Positions 8,311-16,751 of a stretch of DNA of 64,000 bases are shown piece by piece. Numbering within the stretch: the stretch's first letter is position 1; each line of letters starts with the position of its first letter. Below the pieces are notes generated by a model, which made no database searches, had not been told where the DNA came from, and saw nothing but the letters and a program-made list of their open reading frames with translations. Source of the stretch: JAGAJR01 sp048463395 (GTDB lineage: Bacteria > Pseudomonadota > Alphaproteobacteria > RF32 > CAG-239); NCBI GenBank assembly GCA_048463395.1, contig DBFWPL010000022.1, positions 49,198 to 113,197 of the forward strand, written 5' to 3'. The position numbers and the translations under genes were made by a program.

Positions 8311-10284
8311 TCATATCTCCTTAATATAAAGAAAACTTAAGTCTAAACCATCATAAACTATGTTTTCTGAAATAGTTTTATAGAGTTCTTTCATCGAAAT
8401 AGCTCCATAATGTTCATCAAGTCCATTATCTCCTTCCCAACCGCCAATGCGGATGACTCTTTCTTTAGGGACAGAATGGTTTCTCAATTCGGTTCTGACT
8501 GTATGGCGAAAGCTATGGAAGACGTGTTTCTTTTGAAACTGCTGATCTAGATTTAAAATATTTTTATTAATGGTTTTTAACATTCGGTTAAACCATTGTG
8601 ATATACTGGCAGAATATTCGCCTCGAGTATTAGGCTTTAATTCGGGAAATAAGCGTTTGGATTTGTTATTTTTGTCTTTGTATTGTTGATCGGCATACTC
8701 TAATAGTCCTAATTTTAGGAGTTCCGGGTGAATTGGAATTTCACGAATTCCGGCAAGTGTTTTTACTTTTTTGTCGTTATTTTTATTAATGCTTATAATG
8801 TGAATACCTTCTTTAATTTGAATATCATCTACATAAAGCTGACAAATTTCATTAAGTCTAGCTCCTGTATATAAAGCTATTAAAGGAACCCAAAAATAAG
8901 CATCTCTATAAATTTTTTTGCCAGGCTTCATTCGTCCAAGTTTATTATTCATGCAACCACGATAAACAGGTATATTAAAAATGGTCTGTAAATGAGTTAT
9001 TGAAAAAGGTAGGTATTTTTCACCCTGTTTGGCTCGAATATCTTGTGCCGGCATTTCAACTTCGTCAAAGGGATTATCTTCAATAAACTTTTTTTGTTTT
9101 GCCCACATAAAGACTGAGCTCAAGGTCTGGATGTAGTCATTTTGTGTTTTGACGGAAAGGCGAGGGATGTTCTCATTGACTTGTGTCATCTTTATAGCTT
9201 GTTGAATAGTTTTGTTGGCAGTAGCACCGTTACCAAAACGACTGGGAATGAATGGGATCGTGTATACAAGTTTTTGCAAGTCATCGGCAGTAATTTGGCG
9301 AATCACCTTGTCCTTACCGATTATAGCTGCAAGCAAGTTTATTTTGCCGGAAACTCTTTCTTTTGTTGCTTTAGATGTATTATCTCTGCTTGGCGTTTGA
9401 TTATAGGCTTCGACAATTTCAGATAATGTCATATCTGGTTTTTGTGGTTTTCGGTTTTTAAGAGTTTCATTGATAATAATTTGATTCTCATATATGCGAT
9501 CAATTAACTCGGGTTCAATTTCACGGCGTACACCATTTAAATATTCGTAAATGTATCTTAAAAATTGAATTTTAGCTCGCATAAATGCGTTATGCATATC
9601 AAACAGAGATTCTGCAGACGGTTTGGGATGAACTGTTTCAAATAAATATAGTTTCATTTCTTCATCAATAGCAGAATATTCGTTATTGATATATCTACTT
9701 TCGTAGAAACTTAGATTCTCGCGGTAAAAGCGTTTATCTTCAGAGGGGTTTTTTGATGTTTTTATACGTTCTTTTTCAGTTTCTACTTTATCAATTAGCC
9801 AATTATAAGCCAAATCCTCAGCTTCATTTTCAGTATAATCATGAATACTGCTGCGTATTTGATTATTGGCTTTTTCCTTTTCAAGCACCAGTAAATGTTT
9901 TTGTTGTTCTTTATGTTTCTTTTTTATATTAAGATATTTTTGATATGTTTGTTCAGACATATTTCCTAAAGCGTCTAAAGCTTCGATTTTTAGGAAATCT
10001 TCGTCAGTAAACTGGCTGTAATCAATAGAATCTACACGAGTGAAGTCATCATCATAAAAGTCATCAAAATCCATGGTATAGTCAGAATCTTGTTTTTTAT
10101 GTTTAAGATCATTTAATATTTTTTGACGAATAGACATTGTTTCAAGCTCCGCCCGCAGTTTAGCCAACTTATAATCCTTGGTGTTCAACGATCTCCATAT
10201 TTGTTTTTTGCCATATAAGGAAACCAAACACTTTGGAATTGTAATAATAGTATAGTAAGAGGTTTTTCTATTGTAAAGTTTCAT
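8311..10284 (-). CDS. Tyrosine site-specific integrase
   Basis: A 657-residue integrase with the catalytic set of tyrosine recombinases: Arg476 in TGARLNE, Lys508 in the beta-hairpin, His590-x-x-Arg593 in HSFRHT, and Tyr626 in DEHYG. The N-terminus (residues 1-50, SLNTKDYKLAKLRAE) resembles the DUF6538/arm-binding start of large proteobacterial integrases, followed by ~220 residues of charged helices and a core-binding domain (~290-400). It ends 146 bases from the 3' end of tRNA-Gln, the classic placement for a tRNA-targeting element. Confidence 0.95.
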   Translation of the reverse strand: MKLYNRKTSYYTIITIPKCLVSLYGKKQIWRSLNTKDYKLAKLRAELETMSIRQKILNDLKHKKQDSDYTMDFDDFYDDDFTRVDSIDYSQFTDEDFLKIEALDALGNMSEQTYQKYLNIKKKHKEQQKHLLVLEKEKANNQIRSSIHDYTENEAEDLAYNWLIDKVETEKERIKTSKNPSEDKRFYRENLSFYESRYINNEYSAIDEEMKLYLFETVHPKPSAESLFDMHNAFMRAKIQFLRYIYEYLNGVRREIEPELIDRIYENQIIINETLKNRKPQKPDMTLSEIVEAYNQTPSRDNTSKATKERVSGKINLLAAIIGKDKVIRQITADDLQKLVYTIPFIPSRFGNGATANKTIQQAIKMTQVNENIPRLSVKTQNDYIQTLSSVFMWAKQKKFIEDNPFDEVEMPAQDIRAKQGEKYLPFSITHLQTIFNIPVYRGCMNNKLGRMKPGKKIYRDAYFWVPLIALYTGARLNEICQLYVDDIQIKEGIHIISINKNNDKKVKTLAGIREIPIHPELLKLGLLEYADQQYKDKNNKSKRLFPELKPNTRGEYSASISQWFNRMLKTINKNILNLDQQFQKKHVFHSFRHTVRTELRNHSVPKERVIRIGGWEGDNGLDEHYGAISMKELYKTISENIVYDGLDLSFLYIKEI

Positions 10285-10320
10285 ATCAGCCCTTTCACAA
10301 AAAGGCTAATTTTTGACGAT

Positions 10321-10366
10321 GACATTAGCAGTATTTTGATAAAAAAATTAGCACCCGACATTAGCA
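10321..10366. repeat. Direct repeats GACATTAGCA next to the attachment site
   Basis: The 10-mer GACATTAGCA occurs at 10321-10330 and again at 10357-10366, 36 bases apart, between the integrase start and the tRNA. The second copy forms the loop of the tRNA terminator. They could be arm-type integrase or excisionase binding sites. Confidence 0.45.
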
Positions 10367-10374
10367 GGTGCTAA
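10341..10374 (-). terminator. Terminator downstream of tRNA-Gln
   Basis: TTAGCACC (10348-10355) pairs with GGTGCTAA (10367-10374). On the minus strand the stem is followed by seven T (complement of 10341-10347), so it terminates tRNA-Gln transcription before the integrase promoter region. Confidence 0.75.
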
Positions 10375-10430
10375 AAATTTGATTTTGAAATTGGTAAATT
10401 CTCTGAAAAATCAAAGGTTTACCTTGATTC

Positions 10431-10505
10431 TGGCTGGGGTGGCTGGATTCGAACCAACGAATGTCGGCACCAAAAGCCGATGCCTTACCACTTGGCGACA
10501 CCCCA
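10431..10505 (-). tRNA. tRNA-Gln (anticodon TTG)
   Basis: On the minus strand a full cloverleaf can be drawn: acceptor TGGGGTG/CACCCCA, D-arm, anticodon stem TCGGC/GCCGA with loop TTTTGGT (anticodon TTG reading CAA), T-arm with GGTTCGAATCC, discriminator G and encoded CCA. It is the attachment gene of the element to its left, whose integrase faces its 3' end. Confidence 0.95.
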
Positions 10506-10684
10506 ACAAAAAAACTGTGTTTACGAGTTTTGAATTTTCATTCAAAACAGCAGAAGTGGTATTTCTGCCAACAAGCTTGATAAAACTCAAACACAGGCAA
10601 GCGTTGTTCATATTTATCTTTTGTGAGTTTATATCTAAGGCAAAAAAATTATTATTGCAAGCTTTTTTTAGAGATTTTTATATT

Positions 10685-11560
10685 TTATTTTTTCAAACGC
10701 TTTTTTTGCATTTGTTTTTTCTTTTCTTCCCTAGCTTTTAACACATCCAAGTCTCGTTCGGTAGCTATTTTATCTAAGATTGTTTTAACGACCAGATCAA
10801 TTTCTTTATTTTCGCTGTAATCTGCCGGCAGTGCGAAGTTAACACGATTGTCAATAAGGAGTTTCATAGCTTTTTTCTTAGAATGGCTTTTTGGTTTATA
10901 GACGGCAATGGCTGTTCCGCCTCTTTCTTTAGTAAGCTTCATAGAGGGAATATCTGTCATTCCGTCTCCGAAGTAAATCATCCGGTTAAAAGGAATGGGG
11001 CGTTCATCATCGGGAGTATATTCGTTAACGGCGATATCGTCATTTTTACTCAGCCCTTTATTAATTTTTGAAAGGAACTGGGTTTTGATACTGTAATTGA
11101 TAATTCTTGCCGGCCAAACGGGAGTGCCGTCTTCGCCGAAAGCATAAGAGCAGGCAAAAACGTCTTTGAAATATTGTCGGATGGATGTTCCTTCGACAAT
11201 TTCTTCATAGCCGGAGGAGATGATATAGTGTTCTATTTCCAAATCCAAAGCTTTTCCGAAATTGTTAATTCTTTCAAACCAGTCATTAACCCCATTATAA
11301 TATTCGACGTCTTTTCCGAAATTATTTAAAGCTTCTCTGGTTAATTTAAGCTTTTTTTCTTTTGCGACTTTCATAAAATAATACATACTTCCCGTGATTT
11401 GGTCTGCTCCGTTATTGGCAGACCATAGGTTGGCTTTTTTCCAAAAAGTATTCGGTTTCATTCCCAAGGCCGGAATGAGGCTGAAATCCTGCATATAAGA
11501 TGAGCTCAAGGTCTCGTCAAAATCGTAGATTAATGCTACTTTTGTGGTGTTTTTCGCCAT
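10685..11560 (-). CDS. HAD-superfamily phosphatase
   Basis: A 291-residue protein with haloacid-dehalogenase motifs: YDFDETLS near residue 13-20 (nucleophile and acid aspartates), ISSGYEE (motif II Ser), and FGDGMTDIPSM (motif III/IV aspartates). A ~100-residue cap domain lies between motifs I and II, and a Lys-rich tail ends the protein. It is the type found in PSP-like and uncharacterised bacterial HAD phosphatases. Substrate unknown. It is the first chromosomal gene beyond the tRNA and faces away from glyQS. Confidence 0.85.
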   Translation of the reverse strand: MAKNTTKVALIYDFDETLSSSYMQDFSLIPALGMKPNTFWKKANLWSANNGADQITGSMYYFMKVAKEKKLKLTREALNNFGKDVEYYNGVNDWFERINNFGKALDLEIEHYIISSGYEEIVEGTSIRQYFKDVFACSYAFGEDGTPVWPARIINYSIKTQFLSKINKGLSKNDDIAVNEYTPDDERPIPFNRMIYFGDGMTDIPSMKLTKERGGTAIAVYKPKSHSKKKAMKLLIDNRVNFALPADYSENKEIDLVVKTILDKIATERDLDVLKAREEKKKQMQKKRLKK

Positions 11561-11645
11561 GATATAATTATCTCCCTTGCATTTTTGATTCAGGTATTAT
11601 AAAACGAATAAGTTAAAATTTAATATATAAAAGAGGAATTTAAAT

Positions 11646-13010
11646 ATGGTAGCAACATCTATGGACCAATTGGTCTCCCTTTGTAAGCGTCGCGGTTTTA
11701 TTTTTCAGAACTCAGATATTTACGGCGGTTTGCAGGGCGTGTATGATTATGGTCCGCTGGGCGTAGAATTGAAAAATAATTTAAAAAACGCTTGGTGGAG
11801 AGCCATGGTTTATGAGCGTGATGACGTGGAAGGGCTTGATGCTGCTATTTTAACCAACCAGAAAGTTCTGCATTATTCCGGACATGAAGATACTTTTTCA
11901 GACCCAATGACCGATTGCCGGAAGTGCAAAGGACGTTTTCGTGCCGATCATATCAAAGACGGAAAATGCCCGAACTGCGGTTCAACGGATTTAACCGAGC
12001 CGCGTCCGTTTAATTTGATGTTTAAGACGGCAATCGGCCCGGTTGATGACGGAAGCTCTTTCGGTTATTTGCGTCCGGAAACCGCTCAGGCGATTTTTAC
12101 CCAGTTTAAGAATGTGGTAGATTCAACATCCCGTAAATTACCGTTCGGTATTGCCCAAATCGGAAAATCTTTCCGCAATGAGATTACGCCGAGAAACTTT
12201 ATCTTCCGTGTCAGAGAGTTTGAACAAGCCGAATTAGAATATTTTGTAATGCCGGGGGAAGACGAGAAATGGCATGAAATTTGGAAAGAAGCCCGTATCA
12301 AATGGTGGGAAGAACAAGGGTTGAAACGAGAAAACATCAATATCTATACCACTCCGAAAGAAGATTTGGCTCACTATGCCAAAGCGTGTTATGATATCGA
12401 ATATCAGTTTCCACACGGTATGGAGGAATTGGAAGGCATTGCCAACCGTACTGACTATGACTTAGGCAACCATACCAAGGCTCAGGAGGAGATGAATCTG
12501 ACATCTCATTGCCATGCTAATTCTGATTCTACTCAAAAACTGTGCATTATGGATGATAACAACAAATGGGTGGTTCCTTTTGTGATTGAACCGTCCATGG
12601 GGGTTGACCGCGGTGTTTTGGCTGTTATGACGGAAGCTTACACGGAAGAAGATTTAGGCGAAGGCAACAGCCGTATTGTCCTGAAACTGAAAAAACATCT
12701 GGCTCCGATTAAAGTTGCCGTCATTCCTTTGAAAAAGAATAATGAACGGATTATGAGCAAATGTCATGAAATCAAACAAAATCTGTTGAAATTAGGTATC
12801 GGACGCGTTGCTTTGGAAAACACCGGTAACATCGGTAAGGCATACCGCCGCCATGATGAAATCGGCACACCGCTGTGTATTACGGTTGACTTTGAGACCA
12901 TTGAGCAACAGCCGGAATCCGTAACTATCCGTGACAGAGATACCATGGAACAGCATCGGGTTAATGTGGCTGATTTGCCGCAGTATTTACGCGATTATTT
13001 TAATAATTAA
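11646..13010 (+). CDS. glyQS: Glycyl-tRNA synthetase, single-chain class II
   Basis: It charges tRNA-Gly with glycine. The 454-residue product is the homodimeric class II type: N-terminal KRRGFIFQNSDIYGG, a zinc-binding insertion with two CxxC pairs (about residues 98-118), motif 2 region QIGKSFRNEITPRNFIFRVRE, motif 3 EPSMGVDRG, and a C-terminal anticodon-binding domain (APIKVAVIPL onward). Most alphaproteobacteria use the two-subunit alpha2beta2 enzyme (glyQ, glyS), so this form is noteworthy. A ribosome site GAGGAA precedes the start, and a strong terminator follows. Confidence 0.95.
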   Translation: MVATSMDQLVSLCKRRGFIFQNSDIYGGLQGVYDYGPLGVELKNNLKNAWWRAMVYERDDVEGLDAAILTNQKVLHYSGHEDTFSDPMTDCRKCKGRFRADHIKDGKCPNCGSTDLTEPRPFNLMFKTAIGPVDDGSSFGYLRPETAQAIFTQFKNVVDSTSRKLPFGIAQIGKSFRNEITPRNFIFRVREFEQAELEYFVMPGEDEKWHEIWKEARIKWWEEQGLKRENINIYTTPKEDLAHYAKACYDIEYQFPHGMEELEGIANRTDYDLGNHTKAQEEMNLTSHCHANSDSTQKLCIMDDNNKWVVPFVIEPSMGVDRGVLAVMTEAYTEEDLGEGNSRIVLKLKKHLAPIKVAVIPLKKNNERIMSKCHEIKQNLLKLGIGRVALENTGNIGKAYRRHDEIGTPLCITVDFETIEQQPESVTIRDRDTMEQHRVNVADLPQYLRDYFNN

Positions 13011-13028
13011 ATCCCTTATAAAAAGGAA

Positions 13029-13064
13029 CCCCTCCGATCACTAAGTGACGGAGGGGATTTTTTT
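13029..13064 (+). terminator. Terminator after glyQS
   Basis: CCCCTCCG (13029-13036) pairs with CGGAGGGG (13049-13056) and is followed by A and eight T. Confidence 0.9.
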
Positions 13065-13074
13065 TGTCATTGCG

Positions 13075-13629
13075 TTAGGCGTTTCTCCAAGCATCTTCAA
13101 CGTATTCGGAGATGTTCTTCCAAAGTTTCTTTGACAACTTTACCAAGAAGGTAACAATGCTAATCACGAGGAAGAAGGCAGAGGGAATGCAGGAATACCA
13201 CAAAACCTCAAGAGGAAGAGTGATGCCTGCAAATGTTTCTGCGATACTCATGATTACATGGGCAAGAACGATAAATCCAAGTCCGCATGCGGCAGTGGTG
13301 AGACAGATGCTCTGATACCAGTAATCCCAGTCGTCCCAACATTCTTTTCTTTCTTTCCAAGATGACGCAACAGCCAAGCAAAAGAGCGTGAGGGCAGAAG
13401 CGGAGAGGAGGAGACCGAAGCCTTCGCGGAGAATTTCTCCGGAGAGGCCGTCTATTTGAATGTTGTAGAAGTATTCTGCAGCGAGGATCGAAGCGTAGCC
13501 GAGGAAGCCGATAATCACGAGAACGAGAGCCTTTGTGGCAATGTTTTGATTTACGAACCACTTGAGTGGTTTGAAAATAAATTTTAGCATAGTCTTAAAA
13601 ATAATTATAGTTTGTAATGTAATAACCAT
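13075..13629 (-). CDS. Membrane protein of unknown function
   Basis: The 184-residue protein has four hydrophobic segments (about 29-52, 65-85, 105-130 and 140-165), Trp-rich loops and a charged C-terminal tail. No family recognised. An internal ATG at 13590 (MLKFIFKPLKWF) is an equally likely start because a TATAAT-like box lies just upstream of it. Codon use is slightly more GC-rich than its surroundings. Confidence 0.6.
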   Translation of the reverse strand: MVITLQTIIIFKTMLKFIFKPLKWFVNQNIATKALVLVIIGFLGYASILAAEYFYNIQIDGLSGEILREGFGLLLSASALTLFCLAVASSWKERKECWDDWDYWYQSICLTTAACGLGFIVLAHVIMSIAETFAGITLPLEVLWYSCIPSAFFLVISIVTFLVKLSKKLWKNISEYVEDAWRNA

Positions 13630-13701
13630 ATCATATTTTTAATAACCCGGCAAGGACAAAATTGACAAAATATATTGCACTTTTATGACAGTTTTAAAAC
13701 A

Positions 13702-13742
13702 AAAAACGCTTAAAATTTGTTGGAGCAATTTTAAGCGTTTTT
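13702..13742 (-). terminator. 16-bp perfect stem terminator
   Basis: Positions 13702-13717 pair perfectly with 13727-13742 around a 9-base loop, with A/T runs on both sides. It can end transcripts from either strand and lies 25 bases after the 50-residue ORF on the minus strand. Confidence 0.8.
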
Positions 13743-13767
13743 CTTAGTTGTTTAGCAGAAATCAATA

Positions 13768-13920
13768 TTAAAGTATTGATTCTTGGATGTCATTACAAAC
13801 CTGAGGGTCGGTTTTTTCGTCAAACAGCATCATAATTGACTGAACAAAACCGAGAAAAATCATGCCAAAGAATACTGCAATTGATATGTATCCCAAAGCT
13901 GATGCAATTAAATTTCCCAT
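13768..13920 (-). CDS. Small single-pass membrane peptide (50 residues)
   Basis: This ORF encodes MGNLIASALGYISIAVFFGM and 30 more residues: one hydrophobic helix (about 4-33) and a short acidic tail with one Cys. It is followed by a perfect terminator stem, making a self-contained unit, but the ribosome site is poor. It fills an otherwise empty 400-base interval (13630-14030). Possibly a real small membrane protein; no family recognised. Confidence 0.45.
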   Translation of the reverse strand: MGNLIASALGYISIAVFFGMIFLGFVQSIMMLFDEKTDPQVCNDIQESIL

Positions 13921-14030
13921 ATGGCGTAAAATTTATAGTATTGATTCATAGTAAATACAGAAAATATAAAAGTCCTGTATTTATTTTTACTCTGTTTTGC
14001 CGGAGACTGCAATAGAAAATTTGGTTAGAT

Positions 14031-15662
14031 TTATATTTTTTTATTTTCTGTTTTGTCTTGTATAACTTCAGAATACAGCATCAATCCGCCGTCCAGAACA
14101 TATATGTTGTCAAATCCCCTGTTGGTAAGAATACAGGAGGCGATATAAGCTGTCCGCCCTCTCATACAATATAAGACAACCTTTTTGTCATGAGGAATTG
14201 AATCCAGATTGTCGCGGATAGCTTCAACAGGAATGTTAACGGCGTTTGGTAAATGATAGTCGTCAAAATCGGCCTTGGCACGAACATCAATAATCATCAT
14301 GTCCTGATCACCGTTAATATCCTGAAAAGATACGGTTTTCATTCTTTTTTCCAGAATGTTGGCCGCCATGGATGCCAGATTGTTAACCGCATCTTTCCCA
14401 CGGCTGAAGGGTGGAGAGTAACAAACTTCCAACTCTTGTAAATCCCAAACTTTGGCATTCATTTTAATTGCCATGGAAATAATATCCAAACGTTTGTCAA
14501 TGCCGTTTTTGCCAATGCCCTGAGCCCCGAGGATTTTTCCATTTTTATCAAAAAGCAGTTTTAATAAAATCAACTCGCTCCCTGGCAGGTAAGGAGCATG
14601 TGTCCAATCGTACAGTAAGATTGATTGGTAAGCAATTCCGGCTTCTTTGAGAATTTTTTCATTAGCTCCGACCGCGGCGGCGGTATAGCGGAAAATTTTG
14701 CTGATGGCGGTGTTGAGAGCATAAGTAAATTTGCTTCTTTCTCCGCCCAGATGATCGGCAATGATTTGAGCTTGTTTGACGGCAAGTCCGGCCTGAGCCA
14801 TACGGGTTGGTTTGTGGGTAATAAAGTTGGTAACCTCGACATCGTCTCCGGCGGCATAAATATTTTGATCGGATGTTTGCATATATTCGTTAACTTTCAA
14901 TCCACCGCTTTCTCCGATTTCCAGTTCGGCAAGAATACCGAGTTTGACATCCGGTTTTGTGCCGGTCGCAATAATGGCAATATCATATTCCAGTTGTTTT
15001 CCTGATGATAAGGAAACTTTTTTCTCGTCAAAGGAGGAAACGCTTTCGTTCAAATACAGACGAATGCCGTTTTCGCGAAGATGATTGTGCAGGGTTACGG
15101 CCATGTCATAGTCCAAAGCCGGAAGAATATGATTTGAGCTTTCGATAATAGAAGTGTCAATATCAAGTTGTCTGAGACTTTCGGACATTTCCACGCCGAT
15201 ATAGCCGCCTCCGACAATAACGGCCTTTTTTACTTCGTTAGATTTGATATAATCTTTAATTCGTTCAACAGAAGCCAGATTGTGAATGGTAAAGACTTGG
15301 TCTGTCAAAACGCCGTCAATGTCAGGGCGGTATTGGGCAGAGCCGATGGTTACGATAAGCTTGTCATAATATTCATCCGCCTGTCCGGCAATGCTGACGG
15401 TTTTGTTTTCCCGATTAATATCGATAACTTCTGAATTGAGACGAACTTCAATATTATAAAGCTTTTTCATTAATTCTGCAGATGCGGAAATGAGATCATC
15501 GCGTCCGGCGGTGCCTGCTAAATAGTAATTAAGCCCGCAGTTGGATACGGAAATTTCGTCATCCTTTTCCAGAATGAGAATTTCGTCATTTTCGTTTAAG
15601 CGTCTTAATCTTGTTGCAGCAGTTGTTCCGGCGGCACCGCCTCCGACAATCAATATTCTCAT
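14031..15662 (-). CDS. CoA-disulfide reductase / NADH oxidase-like flavoprotein fused to rhodanese
   Basis: The protein has an FAD-binding GGGAAG motif at the N-terminus and the SNCGLNYYL segment whose Cys42 corresponds to the redox cysteine of CoA-disulfide reductases and NADH oxidases. It also has an NAD-binding VGGGYIGVEM motif (~residue 155), AAGDDVE (~275) for FAD, and a C-terminal rhodanese domain (~450-535) with active-site loop YCMRGRTAY. Such fusions reduce CoA disulfides, CoA persulfides or polysulfide. The start at 15662 is chosen because AAAGG lies 9 nt before it. Found alone, without sulfur genes. Confidence 0.88.
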   Translation of the reverse strand: MRILIVGGGAAGTTAATRLRRLNENDEILILEKDDEISVSNCGLNYYLAGTAGRDDLISASAELMKKLYNIEVRLNSEVIDINRENKTVSIAGQADEYYDKLIVTIGSAQYRPDIDGVLTDQVFTIHNLASVERIKDYIKSNEVKKAVIVGGGYIGVEMSESLRQLDIDTSIIESSNHILPALDYDMAVTLHNHLRENGIRLYLNESVSSFDEKKVSLSSGKQLEYDIAIIATGTKPDVKLGILAELEIGESGGLKVNEYMQTSDQNIYAAGDDVEVTNFITHKPTRMAQAGLAVKQAQIIADHLGGERSKFTYALNTAISKIFRYTAAAVGANEKILKEAGIAYQSILLYDWTHAPYLPGSELILLKLLFDKNGKILGAQGIGKNGIDKRLDIISMAIKMNAKVWDLQELEVCYSPPFSRGKDAVNNLASMAANILEKRMKTVSFQDINGDQDMMIIDVRAKADFDDYHLPNAVNIPVEAIRDNLDSIPHDKKVVLYCMRGRTAYIASCILTNRGFDNIYVLDGGLMLYSEVIQDKTENKKI

Positions 15663-15735
15663 TACATACATCCTTTCTTTGTCATTTTTTTACAGATGCG
15701 TCATGAGGTATATGTATGCCTGCTTTAAAAGAAAT

Positions 15736-15759
15736 CAAGACAGCACGATGGCTGTCTTG
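15736..15759 (-). terminator. Terminator after the HAD gene
   Basis: CAAGACAGC pairs with GCTGTCTTG around a 6-base loop; on the minus strand it is followed by a T-rich tract and lies 20 bases after the stop of the phosphatase at 15779. Confidence 0.65.
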
Positions 15760-15778
15760 AAAGTGGGAAGTTTGTAAA

Positions 15779-16375
15779 TCAAACCAGCTTGAGAATGTCG
15801 TCAACACTTTTTACAGGAATAATGCCTGAATGGTCGATTTGTTCCCAAATGGGTTCGTGGTATTGGTTTTGAAACCATAAAGGGTAGGTTACAACACCTC
15901 TGCCCAGAGCCGCATTCTTCGGATGATCATCGCAAAAGAAAGTCTGGTCATATCCCTTAACAATCTCCTGAAGAGCTTGTTGTTTGGAACCGCCTCTTTC
16001 CGTGCAGACAAGCTTGTCAAAAACATCGCCGAAAACTTGAGAAAGATTCAAAGCACGTTTGCTTTTGATTTCCTCTTTGTCGGAGACGCTGGTAACAATC
16101 GCAAGGTCGAAACCTCTGTTTTTCAGTTCTTTGACCAGTTCAGGCATACCGGGCATGGCGGGAAGCCGGGTCAAAATGTCGGAGCTGTCAAAATAGCGGC
16201 CGAACTCCATGTAAGGTTTCGGATTTTTGAGATAGTCAAAAATAACATCATCCCAAAGTCTTTGAGATAATTTTTGTCCGGTAAATTCCTCAAAGACATC
16301 TTTCATAGGCCCCCACAGGTTAAGAAGAACGCCGTCAACGTCGAAAATAAATAATCTCTTCATTGTTTTGTACAT
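15779..16375 (-). CDS. HAD-superfamily hydrolase
   Basis: A 198-residue HAD hydrolase of the phosphoglycolate phosphatase-like group. Motif I is FDVDGVL (about residues 10-16), motif II is VTSVSD, a Lys in GGSKQQ corresponds to motif III, and FFCDDHPKNA is motif IV. The small helical cap (residues 20-80) gives a C1-cap architecture. Substrate unknown. It has its own downstream terminator and faces away from the ffh promoter. Confidence 0.85.
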   Translation of the reverse strand: MYKTMKRLFIFDVDGVLLNLWGPMKDVFEEFTGQKLSQRLWDDVIFDYLKNPKPYMEFGRYFDSSDILTRLPAMPGMPELVKELKNRGFDLAIVTSVSDKEEIKSKRALNLSQVFGDVFDKLVCTERGGSKQQALQEIVKGYDQTFFCDDHPKNAALGRGVVTYPLWFQNQYHEPIWEQIDHSGIIPVKSVDDILKLV

Positions 16376-16480
16376 TTAGAGTGAGACATAAAAATCATAT
16401 TGTTGAATTAAAATATTATATTGTGTCCAATGTTTTGTCAAAGAAATTCTGAAAACAAAATTTATACAGTTTTTTTTGCT

Positions 16481-16508
16481 TGACTCTTGCAAGGATTACC
16501 TATATAAA
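16481..16508 (+). promoter_or_regulatory. Sigma70-type promoter of the ffh operon
   Basis: TTGACT (16481-16486) and TATATA (16503-16508) are separated by 16 bases. Transcription would begin near 16515, giving a leader of ~235 bases before ffh. Confidence 0.7.
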
Positions 16509-16558
16509 ACAAGCAAATTAATAGGTTTTTTACCATTAAGACAAGACAAAACATATAA

Positions 16559-16738
16559 CACGCCAAGGCGTGCCGCCAGTCAGCGAGGGTTCGCACACTG
16601 GCGTGCAATGGTATGTAGGCACTTGTTTCGAGATAGTGTTTGTGGGTAGCAACGCGATGTCGGGGCAAGAGGCGGAGTGGTAATCGCTCAGGCCGTGCCT
16701 GCGTGCAATAGTATGTAGGCACTTGTTTCGAGATAGTG
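16559..16738 (+). repeat. GC-rich structured leader with two 38-bp direct repeats
   Basis: Two 38-base copies (16601-16638 and 16701-16738) differ at one base and are exactly 100 bases apart. A hairpin CACGCC/GGCGTG (16559-16572) and GCCAGT/ACTGGC (pairing around 16575-16602) precede them. The segment is clearly more GC-rich than its surroundings, and the second copy ends at the ribosome site of ffh. It fills the 375-base gap between the HAD gene and ffh. It could be an inserted repeat element or a structured 5' UTR. Confidence 0.75.
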
Positions 16739-16751
16739 AAGGATTAAAACA

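Noticed and set aside
1..10430. Second attachment-site copy of the tRNA-Gln 3' end inside the window
   Set aside because: I looked for the T-arm and acceptor sequence to the left of the integrase and saw none; the left end is presumably outside the window.
16440..16750. 4.5S SRP RNA in the ffh leader
   Set aside because: The conserved SRP loop sequence (GGAAGGAAGCAGCC-type) is absent, and the segment is dominated by a direct repeat.
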